A stretch of DNA of 64,000 nucleotides, from assembly GCA_026537415.1 (NCBI GenBank), contig JAFNMF010000001.1, positions 759,811 through 823,810 on the forward strand. The letters are read 5' to 3'. The DNA comes from Acetobacteraceae bacterium B3987 (lineage in GTDB: Bacteria; Pseudomonadota; Alphaproteobacteria; Acetobacterales; Acetobacteraceae). The notes beneath the pieces were generated by a model. That model did no database searches. It saw nothing but the letters and a program-made list of their open reading frames with translations, and was not told the origin of the DNA. The translations under genes and the position numbers were made by a program. Shown in pieces: positions 41,463 to 53,431 of this stretch. The stretch's first letter is position 1, and each line of letters begins with the position of its first letter.

Positions 41463-42566
41463 TTAAAGGTTCGTCAGATGACGCCACGCATGGGCCTCTT
41501 CTGGCAGGGGCCCTAATGTCTGGCCGATAATGTAATCGGCCACGGCGCACTCATTGAAGAGCGCATGATAACGCTGCCACCCCGCTCGAGCGACATCCTT
41601 ACGAGACTCTGGTGCCTTGTGATATTGGCCGATCAACTCCACCAGCTCATCCAGGCTACTGAAGAAAGCCATCTCCTGATCGGAGAATATCCGGTCGAAC
41701 CCTGTCTGCCGTTCCATAAAAACTAGCTGCCCGTTTCCGACCATTTGAGCCAGACGGTCTGAACTATACAGATAATAATCGGCCCGGCGACTGATATTCA
41801 GCCCCATAGCTGTCTGTTCCAACAAGAGAGCATAGGCCGCCCCGCTGACATAAGGTTGCCCCCGTACACCGGCATAAGCGAAACGCAGTGATGGCGGCAG
41901 CCTTTCTTCCAACATCTCGCAAAACACGTCCATATCCCAGTCCCGCCCGCATATGGTGCGTAGCCGAGCAGGATTACCACAGGAATAAAAAATATCTGCC
42001 TCTGGGTAGGACAGAGCGAAGGCTTGCCCTCTCTCGACACTGCGATCGACTGGGTTGGGCAGATAACCAACATGCCCTTTATCACCAATCAGCTGACGCA
42101 CGACCGGACCAGCCGTAGAAATGAAGCTAGCATCCACAACCCGATGCCGTGCCGCAAAGTCTCTGGCATTAGCCTCTACAAACAGGGCATCAATATTCCA
42201 CTGTACCACCATCATACCGGGCTGCTGCTGGCGTATCTCTTCGATAACGAAGGGGGGTATCATGTAACCATGCCCCAAAAGGAGAATATCTGGCGCACTG
42301 AACGCCAAAAACTCCTTCAGCGCACGGAAGAGATGCCGCCGCCCCATTCTACGGCTGCCAAACCAGCCGCTAGAGCGAGCTACATCTCTATAAGAAAAGT
42401 CGATGACATGATGGCCATTCCGTATCAAGCCATTGGAGAGCTTCCCCCCCACGCTGAATTGACACGGTGCCTTCTTCTTCAAGCTGAAGAAAAAATCCCC
42501 GACATGAACAATCTTCAATGGGCGAGACGTCTGCCACTCACTTCCATACCAAGTTCTGTCCACCAT
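41463..42566 (-). CDS. CgeB-like glycosyltransferase (GT-B, Glyco_trans_1_2)
   Basis: A 367-residue protein resembling CgeB-type transferases. The N-terminal Rossmann-like half has LKIVHVGDFFFSLKKKAPC, a SYRDVARSS motif and DILLLGHGYMIPPFVIEEIRQQQPGMMVVQWNIDALF; the C-terminal half has GLNISRRADYYLYSSDRLAQMVGNGQLVFMERQTGFDRIFSDQEMAFFSSLDELVELI, matching the PF13524-type acceptor region. It is convergent with the GT2-DUF1796 gene. It probably acts in the cytoplasm on a surface glycan or protein; substrate unknown. Confidence 0.75.
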   Translation of the reverse strand: MVDRTWYGSEWQTSRPLKIVHVGDFFFSLKKKAPCQFSVGGKLSNGLIRNGHHVIDFSYRDVARSSGWFGSRRMGRRHLFRALKEFLAFSAPDILLLGHGYMIPPFVIEEIRQQQPGMMVVQWNIDALFVEANARDFAARHRVVDASFISTAGPVVRQLIGDKGHVGYLPNPVDRSVERGQAFALSYPEADIFYSCGNPARLRTICGRDWDMDVFCEMLEERLPPSLRFAYAGVRGQPYVSGAAYALLLEQTAMGLNISRRADYYLYSSDRLAQMVGNGQLVFMERQTGFDRIFSDQEMAFFSSLDELVELIGQYHKAPESRKDVARAGWQRYHALFNECAVADYIIGQTLGPLPEEAHAWRHLTNL

Positions 42567-42641
42567 CTCCGCAACCCCATTTTCTACTACCAGATGGCCC
42601 AGATATGGCAGTAAAACGTGCGGGCATCATAGCAGGGCCGA

Positions 42642-43223
42642 TCAGTCCGTCCACCATTGCACAGGCTGCGGACCTTCGTCATCACTCTCGACAGAAACAA
42701 CCTTTGCCTTGGTAGGTGCCGCAGTACGACGCACCTGTTGCTCCCGGGCCTGATGCAGCTCTGCCCGAAGACGCAAGATACTCTCATCACGCTGTTGGAT
42801 GGCCTTCTTCCCTTCTTCTACCTGAAGGCGCAGATGTGTCATCTGGGTATTCACGGCACGGATCCGCTCATTCAGAGCCATAAGCTCCGTTTCCATATCA
42901 TGGACCCGACGTCTCTCCCGGAGCAAACTTTGCTTTAGTCTTTCCTGCTCCTGCCCTGCCTCGGAGGTAACAGACACACGATTTGCGGCACGCTTCTGTG
43001 ATGAACGACCAAGGGACTGATGTTCCACAACAACTGTATCATCCCCTGAAGGGCGACGACGCCGGGTCATCTGCTGGGCTGGCCGGACACGGGAAGCAGA
43101 TCGACCGCTCAAGCCATGTCCATGAGGCTGCGGCCCATCCACATTACCAGACACCTGTCCGCCCCCCATACGCTCCAAAGCCTTACGAAGGGAACTCTCT
43201 GTTAAAGGCGAATCGTTCTGCAT
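42642..43223 (-). CDS. Coiled-coil protein of unknown function
   Basis: A 193-residue protein with no recognised domain. The first 80 residues are basic and low-complexity (SRVRPAQQMTRRRRPSGDD). Residues of about 95-165 form a predicted coiled coil with heptad-like Leu, Met and Val spacing (ERLKQSLLRERRRVHDMETELMALNERIRAVN). The tail is acidic with a final Trp-Trp. No signal or membrane segment. It lies 75 bases before the CgeB-like gene on the same strand and may be co-transcribed. The basic head could bind nucleic acid, but this is speculation. Confidence 0.65.
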   Translation of the reverse strand: MQNDSPLTESSLRKALERMGGGQVSGNVDGPQPHGHGLSGRSASRVRPAQQMTRRRRPSGDDTVVVEHQSLGRSSQKRAANRVSVTSEAGQEQERLKQSLLRERRRVHDMETELMALNERIRAVNTQMTHLRLQVEEGKKAIQQRDESILRLRAELHQAREQQVRRTAAPTKAKVVSVESDDEGPQPVQWWTD

Positions 43224-43466
43224 GTCTATAATTCGTCAATCTTGATAATGCGACACAACAAAAGACCCCTGTTTTCTGCCCACACCCTTCAGATCTTTTC
43301 CTGACAGGAAGATGAAAAGGCTATGATATTTGTGTGGAAACTATCAGACTGGGTCTTTTACTCTCTATAACTGAAGGTTGTAACACATCACTAATAAAAC
43401 GTCAAAATTATGTTATAATATTACCGTGCCCTAACAAGCTGCCTGCGTACCCCATACCGATGAAAC

Positions 43467-44015
43467 TTATCGACGCATCAAGCCACGTCCCTGCTGCTGG
43501 CTACGGTCCAAAAGGTCCAGTGCCATCCCCGCCAGACTCTTCATATCCGCTGTACTCCCATTCTTCTTCGCCTGTGTGAGGGCTGCTCGCTCCTGCTTTG
43601 TAAAGGAATGGGTCAAAATATACAGCAAAGCCCTGTCGAAAGGCCGTCCGTACGATTTTCCCAGCATAGTCAGCCGGTTCTGCTGTACCGTAGGCAATGT
43701 TCCTACCAATGTAAGCGTATGCGTCTCAGCTACTTTCTGCGCCGCTGTGTGAAGCCCATCATAATCTTTGACCTGCTGAGCGGCAAAACCCTTGATGAGT
43801 TCATCCTTACTATGCATCGCTGCTAAATCAGTCGCCGTCTTCATGTAAATGGAGCGCAAGCTGATCTTCTGCAAAAGCGCGACATCTTCAACAGACAGCG
43901 TCGGCGGTGCCAAAGGCCCTTTTGGTAGGGGAGGGATCGGTGGCGGTGGCGGTGGCGTAAGGCCACACCCCCCCAGAGACAGAAGCGCCGCACAGATCAT
44001 AAGACGAAATTTCAT
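43467..44015 (-). CDS. Predicted lipoprotein (DUF4142-like)
   Basis: A 182-residue exported protein. The signal peptide MKFRLMICAALLSLGGC ends in a lipobox (LSLGGC), followed by a Pro-rich linker (PPPPPPIPPLPKGPLAPP). The mature part is helical and charged: EDVALLQKISLRSIYMKTATDLAA, KGFAAQQVKDYDGLHTAAQKVAETHTLTL, resembling the predicted-outer-membrane DUF4142 pattern, which I treat as tentative. It stands alone, with 243 bases before the next gene downstream that contain no further frame. Confidence 0.7.
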   Translation of the reverse strand: MKFRLMICAALLSLGGCGLTPPPPPPIPPLPKGPLAPPTLSVEDVALLQKISLRSIYMKTATDLAAMHSKDELIKGFAAQQVKDYDGLHTAAQKVAETHTLTLVGTLPTVQQNRLTMLGKSYGRPFDRALLYILTHSFTKQERAALTQAKKNGSTADMKSLAGMALDLLDRSQQQGRGLMRR

Positions 44016-44091
44016 ACAGCATCCCTCTTCTCATATTCCCAGGCACCTGAAACAATGCCCTTAATCCTCATCCAGCCGGGTTATAATAAAT

Positions 44092-44520
44092 ATGCTGCAC
44101 CATGACAGGCCAATTTCTTCCCCAACCCACTCATTCCTGAAAATCCTTTTCAGTCTGGGAGCCATTTATGCCAGTCTGGCAGTTGCTTGTCAGGCTGCAG
44201 CCACACATCTACCCGATGCTGCCTTCCCCATTCCCAATGGCAGAAGCATGATGCATATGGCCGCCGATATCGCACTCTGGCACGGCATTGCCCTCTGCGC
44301 CCTGACACTAGGTAGCAGACAGCTCCATCCACTGCGTCTTACCGTTGGTTGTACTGGTCTGGCACTGGGAACAGCCCTATTCAGCATTCCCGTCACGCTG
44401 CATGGTTTCGGAATTCTCTTCCTAGCACGGCTAGCACCAACTGGGGGAACGCTGCTCATCCTCTCATGGCTCTGCGTCGCTTCAGCGGCCTTCACCCACT
44501 CTGGCGAGAAACGCTCCTAA
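44092..44520 (+). CDS. DUF423 family membrane protein
   Basis: A 142-residue small membrane protein of the DUF423 (YgdD) group. Four hydrophobic helices are visible, starting FLKILFSLGAIYASLAVACQ, then a HMAADIALWHGIALCALTL segment (the family's QYHLIHALAL-like position), LGTALFSIPVTLHGFGIL and PTGGTLLILSWLCVA, the best family match. Function is unknown. A TATAAT at 44082-44087 lies directly before the ATG. It converges with and overlaps the next minus-strand gene by four bases. Confidence 0.8.
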   Translation: MLHHDRPISSPTHSFLKILFSLGAIYASLAVACQAAATHLPDAAFPIPNGRSMMHMAADIALWHGIALCALTLGSRQLHPLRLTVGCTGLALGTALFSIPVTLHGFGILFLARLAPTGGTLLILSWLCVASAAFTHSGEKRS

Positions 44521-44840
44521 TGGCGACGGATCCGGTTTACGATCCACAAACCCACAAGCTGGATCAACAGAGCCAGCAGGAAGCAGCATAGGACAATTCC
44601 TATCAGAATCAGCTGCTCCCGCCCCAACGCTGTCTCGACATGAAAGAGACCATAAAGCTGCTGCCAAAGCGAGGTCCCAACAATACGCTGCATGAGATGG
44701 GTTGCCGGCTGATAGAACCTGACCAGTAGCAGAAGACAGCACGTCAGCCCGAGCAAAACGACCATCCTACCCAATGTTGAGAGGACCGAAACCTCCCTCC
44801 GCGGAGAGGTAGAAAAAATTGGCCGTTTCCGTTTCACCAC
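44517..44840 (-). CDS. Small two-helix membrane protein, unknown function
   Basis: A 107-residue protein from a GTG start, with a basic N-terminus (MVKRKRPIF) and two hydrophobic segments: LGRMVVLLGLTCCLLLLVRFY and LILIGIVLCCFLLALLIQLVGLWIV, with a basic end (NRIRRH). I do not recognise a family. It has only a weak ribosome binding site and no obvious partners, so it is supported mainly by the frame, membrane pattern and codon use. Confidence 0.5.
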   Translation of the reverse strand: MVKRKRPIFSTSPRREVSVLSTLGRMVVLLGLTCCLLLLVRFYQPATHLMQRIVGTSLWQQLYGLFHVETALGREQLILIGIVLCCFLLALLIQLVGLWIVNRIRRH

Positions 44841-45003
44841 AAGCGTACCATCCTTATCATACTCAGCCCCACCCTAATCAGGAGATCGTGAGTTATCAAG
44901 AACAGCCCGTCCCCTATGGCTCTATTTAACGTCTCGTTGTTACCTTTACGCTAACAATAGAAACGAATTCTCCACAATCTCTTTTCGTTAAGGAGACATC
45001 ATT

Positions 45004-45570
<567 letters not shown>

Positions 45571-45576
45571 ACCAGG

Positions 45577-45613
45577 AAGGCCATTTCTACCAGGTTGGAT
45601 AGAATGGCCTTTC
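45577..45613. terminator. Terminator between convergent genes
   Basis: AAGGCCATTTCTA pairs with TAGAATGGCCTT (one bulged T) around a ten-base loop; TTT follows on the + strand. It lies between the thioredoxin-like gene and the convergent aminotransferase gene and can end both transcripts. Confidence 0.7.
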
Positions 45614-45616
45614 ACA

Positions 45617-46821
45617 TCAGTCCGTGATGCCTTGCACGAAACGTGCCAGCCGCTGGCAGGCTTCTTTCAGCTCTTCATCAGACGCCGCAAAAGACAGACG
45701 CAGATGCGGCCCGTACCCAAAGGCTGAACCCGGCACGGTCGCCACATGCGCTTCCTCCAGAAGGGCCTCTGCAAAAACCACATCGTCACTCAACACACGC
45801 CCACCGGCTGATGTCCTGCCAATCAGGGATGACAGGCCGGGATAGGCATAGAAAGCCCCCTGCGGCATGGCACAGCTCAGCCCTTCAATCTGGCGCAACG
45901 CACCAACCACGAGGGCACGCCGCCGCTCGTAGGTCTCCCGCATGGCCTGCACGCCAGCAATATCTTCTTTCAGAGCCGCCACGGAACCGCCCTGCGCCAG
46001 CGTACAGATGCCCGATGTCGTGTTCCCCTGCACCTTAATCATCGCCCTGATGAGCGGCACGGGACCACAGGCGAACCCGACCCGCCAGCCTGTCATGGCA
46101 TAGGCCTTGCTCATGCCATTGATGATGAGGATACGATCGGCGAGGTCCGGAGCCACATTCAGCAGAGACAGGTGATGCCTGCCATCAAATGTCAGATGCT
46201 CATAAATCTCGTCGCTCATCACCATGACATGCGGGTTATCCCGCAACACAGCCGCGATCGCTTCCAGATCAGCCCGTTCCAGAATGGCTCCGGTCGGATT
46301 GTTGGGGAAGTTCAGCACGAGCCAGCGGGTCCGAGGCGTGATGGCAGCCCGGATGGCCTCCGCCTGCGGGCGAAAACCATCTTCCTCCCGGCAGGCAATC
46401 TCTACCGGTTCACCACCGAACATGCGGGCAATAAGCGGGTAGCTGACCCAGTAAGGTGCTGGGACAATCACCTCATCCCCTGCATCCACCGACGCCATGA
46501 AGGCATTGAAAATGGCCTGCTTGCCCCCGTTACAGACCATCAGCTGATCCAGCGACACATCCAGCCCGTTATCCCGCCGGAACTTTTCAGCAATGGCTTC
46601 CAGCAGAGGTTTCTGGCCGGGAATAGGCGGATAGCCGGTATGACCAGCCTTCACCTCCGCTACGGCTCCTTCCAGAGCTGCCGCAGGAGACGGAAAATCA
46701 GGCTGCCCCAGAGCCAGAGAAATAACCGGCTTGCCCTGCGCTTTCAGCTCACGGGCACGGGCGGCCATGGCGATGGTGGCGGGCGTCGGCAGCGTAGCCA
46801 GACGTTTCGCAGGTTTGAACA

Positions 46822-46822
<1 letters not shown>
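45617..46822 (-). CDS. PLP-dependent aminotransferase, class I/II (second of tandem pair)
   Basis: A 401-residue fold-type I aminotransferase of the aspartate-aminotransferase group. It shows VISLALGQPDFPSP, NGGKQAIFNAFMASVDAGDEVIVPAPYWVSYP, LNFPNNPTGAI, SDEIYEHLTFDG and [15 protein letters not shown], with the PLP-binding lysine in [10 protein letters not shown]. It starts on the last base of the upstream aminotransferase stop codon, with which it shares similar motifs throughout. The two are probably paralogues with different substrates. Which amino acid each uses cannot be told from the sequence; leucine/branched-chain context suggests a link to amino acid synthesis. Confidence 0.85.
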
Positions 46823-48042
<1,220 letters not shown>

Positions 48043-48109
48043 TCAAAAAAACACCCGCCCGTGAAACACAGGCGGGCGCATGGCATTTCATAACACGATC
48101 ACCCGGAGA

Positions 48110-49219
48110 TCAGGCGAGTTTCTGAAGTTCCTTCAGGACCGCAGCCCCCATCTCCGCCGTGCTGACACGGGCTTCCCCGGCAGCGGCAATATCCGCCGTC
48201 CGCAGCCCGGAAGCCAGAACATTGGAAACAGCCTGCTCAATCAGCTCGGAATCCTCACCACGATCCAGCGAATAACGCAGCATCATGGCCAGAGACAGAA
48301 TCTGCGCCAGCGGGTTGGCAATGCCCTTCCCGGCAATATCCGGCGCACTGCCATGAATCGGCTCGTACAGGGCTGCCTGCTTGTCCGTTCCTTCCGGCGT
48401 ACCCAGCGTAGCGGATGGCAGCATCCCCAGAGAGCCGGTCAGCATGGAAGCGAGGTCAGACAGCAGATCACCAAACAGGTTACCCGTGACCATCACGTCA
48501 AACTGGCGAGGATCACGCACGAGCTGCATGGCACAGTTATCGGCCAGCATATGCGTCAGCGTCACATCGGAGTACTCACGCTTATGCAGGTCCGTAACCA
48601 CCTCACGCCAGAGCAGACCGCTCTCCATGACGTTGCCCTTCTCCACGGAACAGACACGGCCACTGCGCAAGCGGGCGAGGTCAAACGCCACACGGGCCAC
48701 ACGTTCGATCTCGGCAGTCGTATAGACTTCCGTATTCACACCACGCTTCGTGCCATCCGGCAGGGTTTCGACCCCACGAGGTTCCCCGAAATAGATGCCA
48801 CCGACCGTCTCACGCACGATCATCAGATCCAGCCCACGCACAACATCCGGCTTCAGAGCGGAAGCAGACAGAAGCGGGTCAAACAGCTTGGCCGGACGCA
48901 GATTGGCGTACAAATTCAGCTCTTTCCGCAGGCGCAGGATGGCAACTTCCGGGCGGCGGTCGAACGACACATCTTTCCATGCCGGGTCCCCCACAGAACC
49001 AAACAGAACGGCGTCTGCTTCCTTGGCCTTGGCGATCACCTCATTCCGAATCGGCACGTCATACTTGGCCAGAGAGGCTCCACCGACGACGTCTTCGGAC
49101 AGCTCAACATCCAGACCACGCTCGGCTTTCAGCCAGTCGATGATCCTGACAGCCTGTTCCATGATCTCCGGGCCGATACCATCACCCGGCAGCAGCAGGA
49201 TTTTCTGTTTTGCACTCAT
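48110..49219 (-). CDS. leuB: 3-isopropylmalate dehydrogenase LeuB
   Basis: Oxidatively decarboxylates 3-isopropylmalate with NAD+ in leucine synthesis. The 369-residue protein starts [22 protein letters not shown] and shows [13 protein letters not shown], the LRPAKLF loop, [10 protein letters not shown], the [17 protein letters not shown] metal-site region and [20 protein letters not shown] 49219 is chosen; it overlaps the leuD stop by four bases. An upstream frame extension to 49285 lies in leuD and is not conserved. Confidence 0.96.
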   Translation of the reverse strand: MSAKQKILLLPGDGIGPEIMEQAVRIIDWLKAERGLDVELSEDVVGGASLAKYDVPIRNEVIAKAKEADAVLFGSVGDPAWKDVSFDRRPEVAILRLRKELNLYANLRPAKLFDPLLSASALKPDVVRGLDLMIVRETVGGIYFGEPRGVETLPDGTKRGVNTEVYTTAEIERVARVAFDLARLRSGRVCSVEKGNVMESGLLWREVVTDLHKREYSDVTLTHMLADNCAMQLVRDPRQFDVMVTGNLFGDLLSDLASMLTGSLGMLPSATLGTPEGTDKQAALYEPIHGSAPDIAGKGIANPLAQILSLAMMLRYSLDRGEDSELIEQAVSNVLASGLRTADIAAAGEARVSTAEMGAAVLKELQKLA

Positions 49220-49878
49220 GCCTGCTCTCCTTTGGCACCAGTCACGCTCTGCGTCCGGCCGGGCTGCTTCGTGGATGGAATCCATGCACGAGAAGGACGG
49301 GCCTCGAACTCACGGATGGACTGCTCGTGATTTTTCAGCGTCTGGGCCACATCATCCAGCCCTTCCAGAAGAACCTGACGGCGGAACGGGTCCATCTCGA
49401 AAGAAATGACCTCACCATCCGGGCGGTGGATTTCCTGCTTTTCCAGATCAACCGTCAGGCGGGCATTTTCGCCGTGGCTGGCATCTTCCATCAGAGCAAG
49501 ACACTGCTCACGAGGCAGACGAATGGGCAGGATGCCGTTCTTGAAGCAGTTATTATAGAAAATATCCGCAAAGCTGGGCGCAATCACGCAGCGTATGCCG
49601 AAATCCAGCAGGGCCCAAGGGGCATGTTCACGAGATGACCCGCAACCGAGATTATCCAGCGTAATCAGGATACCAGCCTTGCGATAGGCTGGCTTGTTCA
49701 GCACGAAATCGGGATTTTCGTTGCCTTCAGCATCATAACGCTGACCGGCAAAAAGATGCTTGCCCAGACCAGTACGTTGAATGGTCTTGAGGAAGCGGGC
49801 CGGAATGATCTGGTCCGTATCCACATTTTCCTGTGGCAGAGCGGCAGCAACACTTGTCAGACGAGTGAATTTTTCCAT
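49216..49878 (-). CDS. leuD: 3-isopropylmalate dehydratase small subunit LeuD
   Basis: Small subunit of isopropylmalate isomerase. It shows [18 protein letters not shown] and the swivelling-domain motif [14 protein letters not shown], with [16 protein letters not shown] after it. From ATG 49878 (MEKFTRL) it has 220 residues; the frame is open back to 49977 inside leuC. A C-terminal extension ([14 protein letters not shown]) goes beyond the core. It starts three bases after leuC. Confidence 0.95.
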   Translation of the reverse strand: MEKFTRLTSVAAALPQENVDTDQIIPARFLKTIQRTGLGKHLFAGQRYDAEGNENPDFVLNKPAYRKAGILITLDNLGCGSSREHAPWALLDFGIRCVIAPSFADIFYNNCFKNGILPIRLPREQCLALMEDASHGENARLTVDLEKQEIHRPDGEVISFEMDPFRRQVLLEGLDDVAQTLKNHEQSIREFEARPSRAWIPSTKQPGRTQSVTGAKGEQA

Positions 49879-49880
49879 GA

Positions 49881-51323
49881 TCAGGCGGCTCCTTCTGCCA
49901 TTGTCGGTTCCAGCAGGTCCCGTGCATCGCACAGCGTCCCCGTCACGGCGGCGGCGGCGGCCATTGTGGGGGAACAAAGATGGGTACGGCCATCCGGCCC
50001 CTGACGTCCCTCAAAGTTACGGTTGGACGTGGAGGCAGAACGCTGCCCAGCACTCAACTTGTCGGGATTCATACCCAGACACATGGAGCAGCCAGCCTCA
50101 CGCCATTCAAACCCGGCATCACGGAAAATCTTATCCAAGCCTTCTTCTTCCGCCGCATAACGGACCAGACCGGAACCCGGAACAACCATAGCCCGCACGC
50201 CTTCTGCCACCTTGCGGCCCTTCAGCACCGCAGCAGCAGCCCGGAGGTCCTCAATACGGCTGTTCGTGCAGGAACCAATGAAGACGACATCAACCGGTGT
50301 CCCGGCAATCTTCTGGCCAGCTTCCAGCCCCATATAGGCCAGCGTACGGCGGATGCGCTCGGCCTTGGCCGGGTCTGCAAAATCCTCGGGACGGGGTACG
50401 GTACCGGTAATCGGCAGCACATCCTCAGGGCTTGTGCCCCATGTCACGGATGGGCTGATCTCGGCAGCATCCAGCACCACTTCCTCATCAAAATGGGCAC
50501 CTTCATCCGTTGCCAGAGTCTTCCAGTAGGCCACGGCCTGCTCGAAAGCTTCGCCCTGCGGCGCAAAAGGACGGCCCTTGACGTAATTAAAGGTCGTCTC
50601 ATCCGGAGCCACCATGCCCGCACGGGCACCAGCCTCGATGGACATGTTGCAGAGCGTCATGCGCCCGGCCATATCCAGCTTACGGATGGCCGAACCGGCA
50701 AATTCGATCACATGGCCGGTGCCCCCGGCCGTGCCGATACGCCCAATGATGCTGAGCATGATGTCCTTGGCTGTCACACCCGGAGCAACATCACCTTCAA
50801 CCCGCACACGCATATTTTTGCTGCGCTTCTGAAGCAGAGTCTGGGTAGCCAGCACATGCTCCACCTCGGACGTACCAATGCCGAACGCCAGAGAGCCAAA
50901 GGCCCCATGCGTGGAGGTATGGCTGTCCCCACAGACGATCGTCATGCCTGGCAGGGACACGCCCTGTTCCGGTCCGACGACATGCACGATGCCCTGCTGG
51001 CGGGAGCGCAATGGAAAATAAGGAACGCCGAACTCCTTGACGTTCGCTTCCAGCGTTTCAATCTGGAGGCGGCTCTGCGGGTCTTCTACCGGCTGGGAGC
51101 GGTCAGAGGTCGGGACGTTATGGTCTGCCACGGCCATCGTGGCATCAGGACGCCGCACCGGGCGTCCGGCAGCCCGCAGACTCTCGAAAGCCTGCGGACT
51201 GGTCACCTCATGAAGGAGGTGGCGGTCGATGTAGAGAAGGCTTGTTCCGTCCTCAAGGGTTTTCACCACATGATCGTCCCAGATCTTGTCATAAAGAGTT
51301 CTAGGGGTAACCGGATTCTGCAT
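49881..51323 (-). CDS. leuC: 3-isopropylmalate dehydratase large subunit LeuC
   Basis: Aconitase-fold Fe-S subunit that forms the isomerase with LeuD. The 480 residues show [77 protein letters not shown], the cluster cysteine in [20 protein letters not shown] and the pair in [13 protein letters not shown]. It is 31 bases downstream of rplS in the same direction, as in other alphaproteobacteria. Confidence 0.96.
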   Translation of the reverse strand: MQNPVTPRTLYDKIWDDHVVKTLEDGTSLLYIDRHLLHEVTSPQAFESLRAAGRPVRRPDATMAVADHNVPTSDRSQPVEDPQSRLQIETLEANVKEFGVPYFPLRSRQQGIVHVVGPEQGVSLPGMTIVCGDSHTSTHGAFGSLAFGIGTSEVEHVLATQTLLQKRSKNMRVRVEGDVAPGVTAKDIMLSIIGRIGTAGGTGHVIEFAGSAIRKLDMAGRMTLCNMSIEAGARAGMVAPDETTFNYVKGRPFAPQGEAFEQAVAYWKTLATDEGAHFDEEVVLDAAEISPSVTWGTSPEDVLPITGTVPRPEDFADPAKAERIRRTLAYMGLEAGQKIAGTPVDVVFIGSCTNSRIEDLRAAAAVLKGRKVAEGVRAMVVPGSGLVRYAAEEEGLDKIFRDAGFEWREAGCSMCLGMNPDKLSAGQRSASTSNRNFEGRQGPDGRTHLCSPTMAAAAAVTGTLCDARDLLEPTMAEGAA

Positions 51324-51354
51324 TCTCTCTCATCTCCTTATGAGAGCTGAAAAA

Positions 51355-51732
51355 TCAGCCCTCCTTCTTAATATCGCGCGGACGCTCGGCAATACGAGCG
51401 GACTTACCGGAACGGCCACGGAGGTAGTATAGCTTCGCACGGCGAACCTTACCACGGCGAACCACGGTAATATCAGCAATTGCCGGGGAGAAAAGCGGGA
51501 AAACACGTTCCACACCTTCACCGTTGGACAGCTTACGCACCGTGAAGCTGCTGCCCAGACCACGGTTTGAACGGGCGATCACGACACCTTCGAAGACCTG
51601 TACACGTTCACGTGTGCCTTCGACAACACGCACGCCGACACGCACAGTGTCACCGGCGGCGAATTCAGGAACGCTACGGATAGCGGAAAGACGCTCCATT
51701 TCGCGCGCCTCATACTGCTGAATGATGTTCAT
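51355..51732 (-). CDS. rplS: 50S ribosomal protein L19
   Basis: A 125-residue L19. It starts [15 protein letters not shown] and shows [54 protein letters not shown] and [20 protein letters not shown]. The tail RPRDIKKEG is slightly extended. It lies 22 bases after trmD, forming the classic rpsP-rimM-trmD-rplS unit. Confidence 0.97.
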   Translation of the reverse strand: MNIIQQYEAREMERLSAIRSVPEFAAGDTVRVGVRVVEGTRERVQVFEGVVIARSNRGLGSSFTVRKLSNGEGVERVFPLFSPAIADITVVRRGKVRRAKLYYLRGRSGKSARIAERPRDIKKEG

Positions 51733-51754
51733 GCTTCAAACTCCTGAAAAAAAC

Positions 51755-52459
51755 TCAACTCTGTTGCTGCTGCTCATAAACGGCCCAGAGGTCCGGGCGG
51801 CGTGTACGGGTCACAGCGATGGATTTCTCATCTCGCCAGCGGGCGATTTCCCTATGATTACCAGAAAGCAGGACAGGCGGGACATCCCTCCCCTCCCATG
51901 TGGCAGGCCGTGTGTACTGGGGGTATTCCAGCAATCCGGCGGAGAAACTTTCTTCCTCCCCGCTCAGGGCTGACCCCATCACACCCGGCAGAAGTCTTAC
52001 GCAGCCATCAAGAAGTGCCAATGCCGGTATTTCCCCGCCAGAAAGGACAAAATCCCCCATGCAGACCTGCTCGATCGCATGTTTTTCCAGCACCCGCTCA
52101 TCAACACCCTCAAACCGTCCACAGAGAATGACAACGCCCTCTCCCTGAACGTAGCGTGCAATATCCTTCTGCTCCAGACGATGGCCCCGTGGTGTCGGAT
52201 AGATCACCGGGCGTCCATCATCTGCCTGCCTTACGCTGGTCAGGGCGTCATCCAGCACATCCGGCCGCATAACCATCCCTGCGCCCCCGCCAAATGGCGC
52301 ATCATCCAGAGCCTTGTGAACGCCCCGCCCGAACGGACGGAGATCATGCGTTCTGCAGGCCCACAGATTCCGCTCCAGGGCACGCCCCGCAAGGGAGCAG
52401 CCCAGCGGGCCGGGGAACATCTCCGGAAAGAGGGTCAGAATGTCAGCCTGCCATGTCAT
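51755..52459 (-). CDS. trmD: tRNA (guanine-N1)-methyltransferase TrmD
   Basis: SPOUT-fold SAM-dependent methyltransferase modifying G37 of tRNAs, here probably including the tRNA-Arg and tRNA-Pro types. The 234 residues show [34 protein letters not shown], the trefoil-knot motif [16 protein letters not shown] and [26 protein letters not shown]. It overlaps rimM by four bases. Confidence 0.96.
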   Translation of the reverse strand: MTWQADILTLFPEMFPGPLGCSLAGRALERNLWACRTHDLRPFGRGVHKALDDAPFGGGAGMVMRPDVLDDALTSVRQADDGRPVIYPTPRGHRLEQKDIARYVQGEGVVILCGRFEGVDERVLEKHAIEQVCMGDFVLSGGEIPALALLDGCVRLLPGVMGSALSGEEESFSAGLLEYPQYTRPATWEGRDVPPVLLSGNHREIARWRDEKSIAVTRTRRPDLWAVYEQQQQS

Positions 52460-52998
52460 GACCGGACTTCCACCTCACCAGTCAGATCACCCTCCACTTC
52501 CACGGCTTCCGGCGGAACGACCACGAGGCGTTTTGCCTTCATGTCCACCTCCGGCACGCAGGCCATGGTGAAAGGAATCAGCTGCCCTGCTTCCAGCTCC
52601 AGACTGGTGCCAGCCCCATAATCATGGACACTGACAACACGCCCCACAGCCTCCCCGGACGCAAGAACGGCCTCCATACCGATCAGATCGATATGATAGA
52701 ACTCATCCTCTTCCACCTCCGGCAGAGCCTCACGGGGGACATAGAGCTTACGGTTCACCAGCTTTTCTGCCGCTGTCCGGTCCGGCAGAGGCTGTCCGTC
52801 CTGTCCCAGAACGGCAGCAATGCCCGGAGCCTTCCAGCGTATCTGCCACACGGTGCCCGTCTCATCATGAAGAGGCCCGAGTTCCTCGAGCGTCTCGGGA
52901 TGTTCCGTTGCCGGATGCAGGCGCACAAGCCCCCGCACGCCATGCGGACGCCCTATCGTGGCGACCAGAACATCCTGATGTGAAGGACGATGTGACAA
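52456..52998 (-). CDS. rimM: 16S rRNA processing protein RimM
   Basis: Ribosome maturation factor acting on the 30S head. The 180-residue protein has an N-terminal RimM domain starting [28 protein letters not shown] and a C-terminal PRC-barrel ([57 protein letters not shown]). It lies 25 bases after rpsP and overlaps trmD. Confidence 0.94.
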   Translation of the reverse strand: MSHRPSHQDVLVATIGRPHGVRGLVRLHPATEHPETLEELGPLHDETGTVWQIRWKAPGIAAVLGQDGQPLPDRTAAEKLVNRKLYVPREALPEVEEDEFYHIDLIGMEAVLASGEAVGRVVSVHDYGAGTSLELEAGQLIPFTMACVPEVDMKAKRLVVVPPEAVEVEGDLTGEVEVRS

Positions 52999-53023
52999 GA
53001 AGAAATCTCCCGCTCAGACCTGA

Positions 53024-53377
53024 TTAGGCCTCGGCTTCTTTAGCGGCTTCAGCGGCCTTGGCAGCACGCTCCTGAGCCTTCTTCTTCGGAGCAGACTTCT
53101 TGGGCTGCTCACGGAAAGCCGGCTTCGGTGCCAGACCGGCATGGCCGAGGAAACGGGCCACACGGTCGGTTGCCTGGGCACCATTCTCCAGCCAGTGCTT
53201 GATGCGCTCGTCATTCAGACGCACGCGGTCAGCGTGGTCAGACGGCAGCATCGGGTTGTAGGCACCAACCTTCTCAACAAAGCGGCCATCGCGCGGGCTG
53301 CGGCTGTCTGCCACCACGATGTGGTAGTAAGGACGCTTCTTCGCACCTGCGCGGGACAGACGGATCTTCAGGCTCAT
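53024..53377 (-). CDS. rpsP: 30S ribosomal protein S16
   Basis: The S16 core [44 protein letters not shown] is complete. The 117 residues include a Lys- and Ala-rich tail ([28 protein letters not shown]) longer than in enterobacteria, a common alphaproteobacterial feature. It lies 54 bases after ffh on the same strand. Confidence 0.97.
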   Translation of the reverse strand: MSLKIRLSRAGAKKRPYYHIVVADSRSPRDGRFVEKVGAYNPMLPSDHADRVRLNDERIKHWLENGAQATDRVARFLGHAGLAPKPAFREQPKKSAPKKKAQERAAKAAEAAKEAEA

Positions 53378-53431
53378 AATAACTCCTGCATCATCAGAAC
53401 ATTACAAAAAGACAGACAGCCAAGAGGACAC

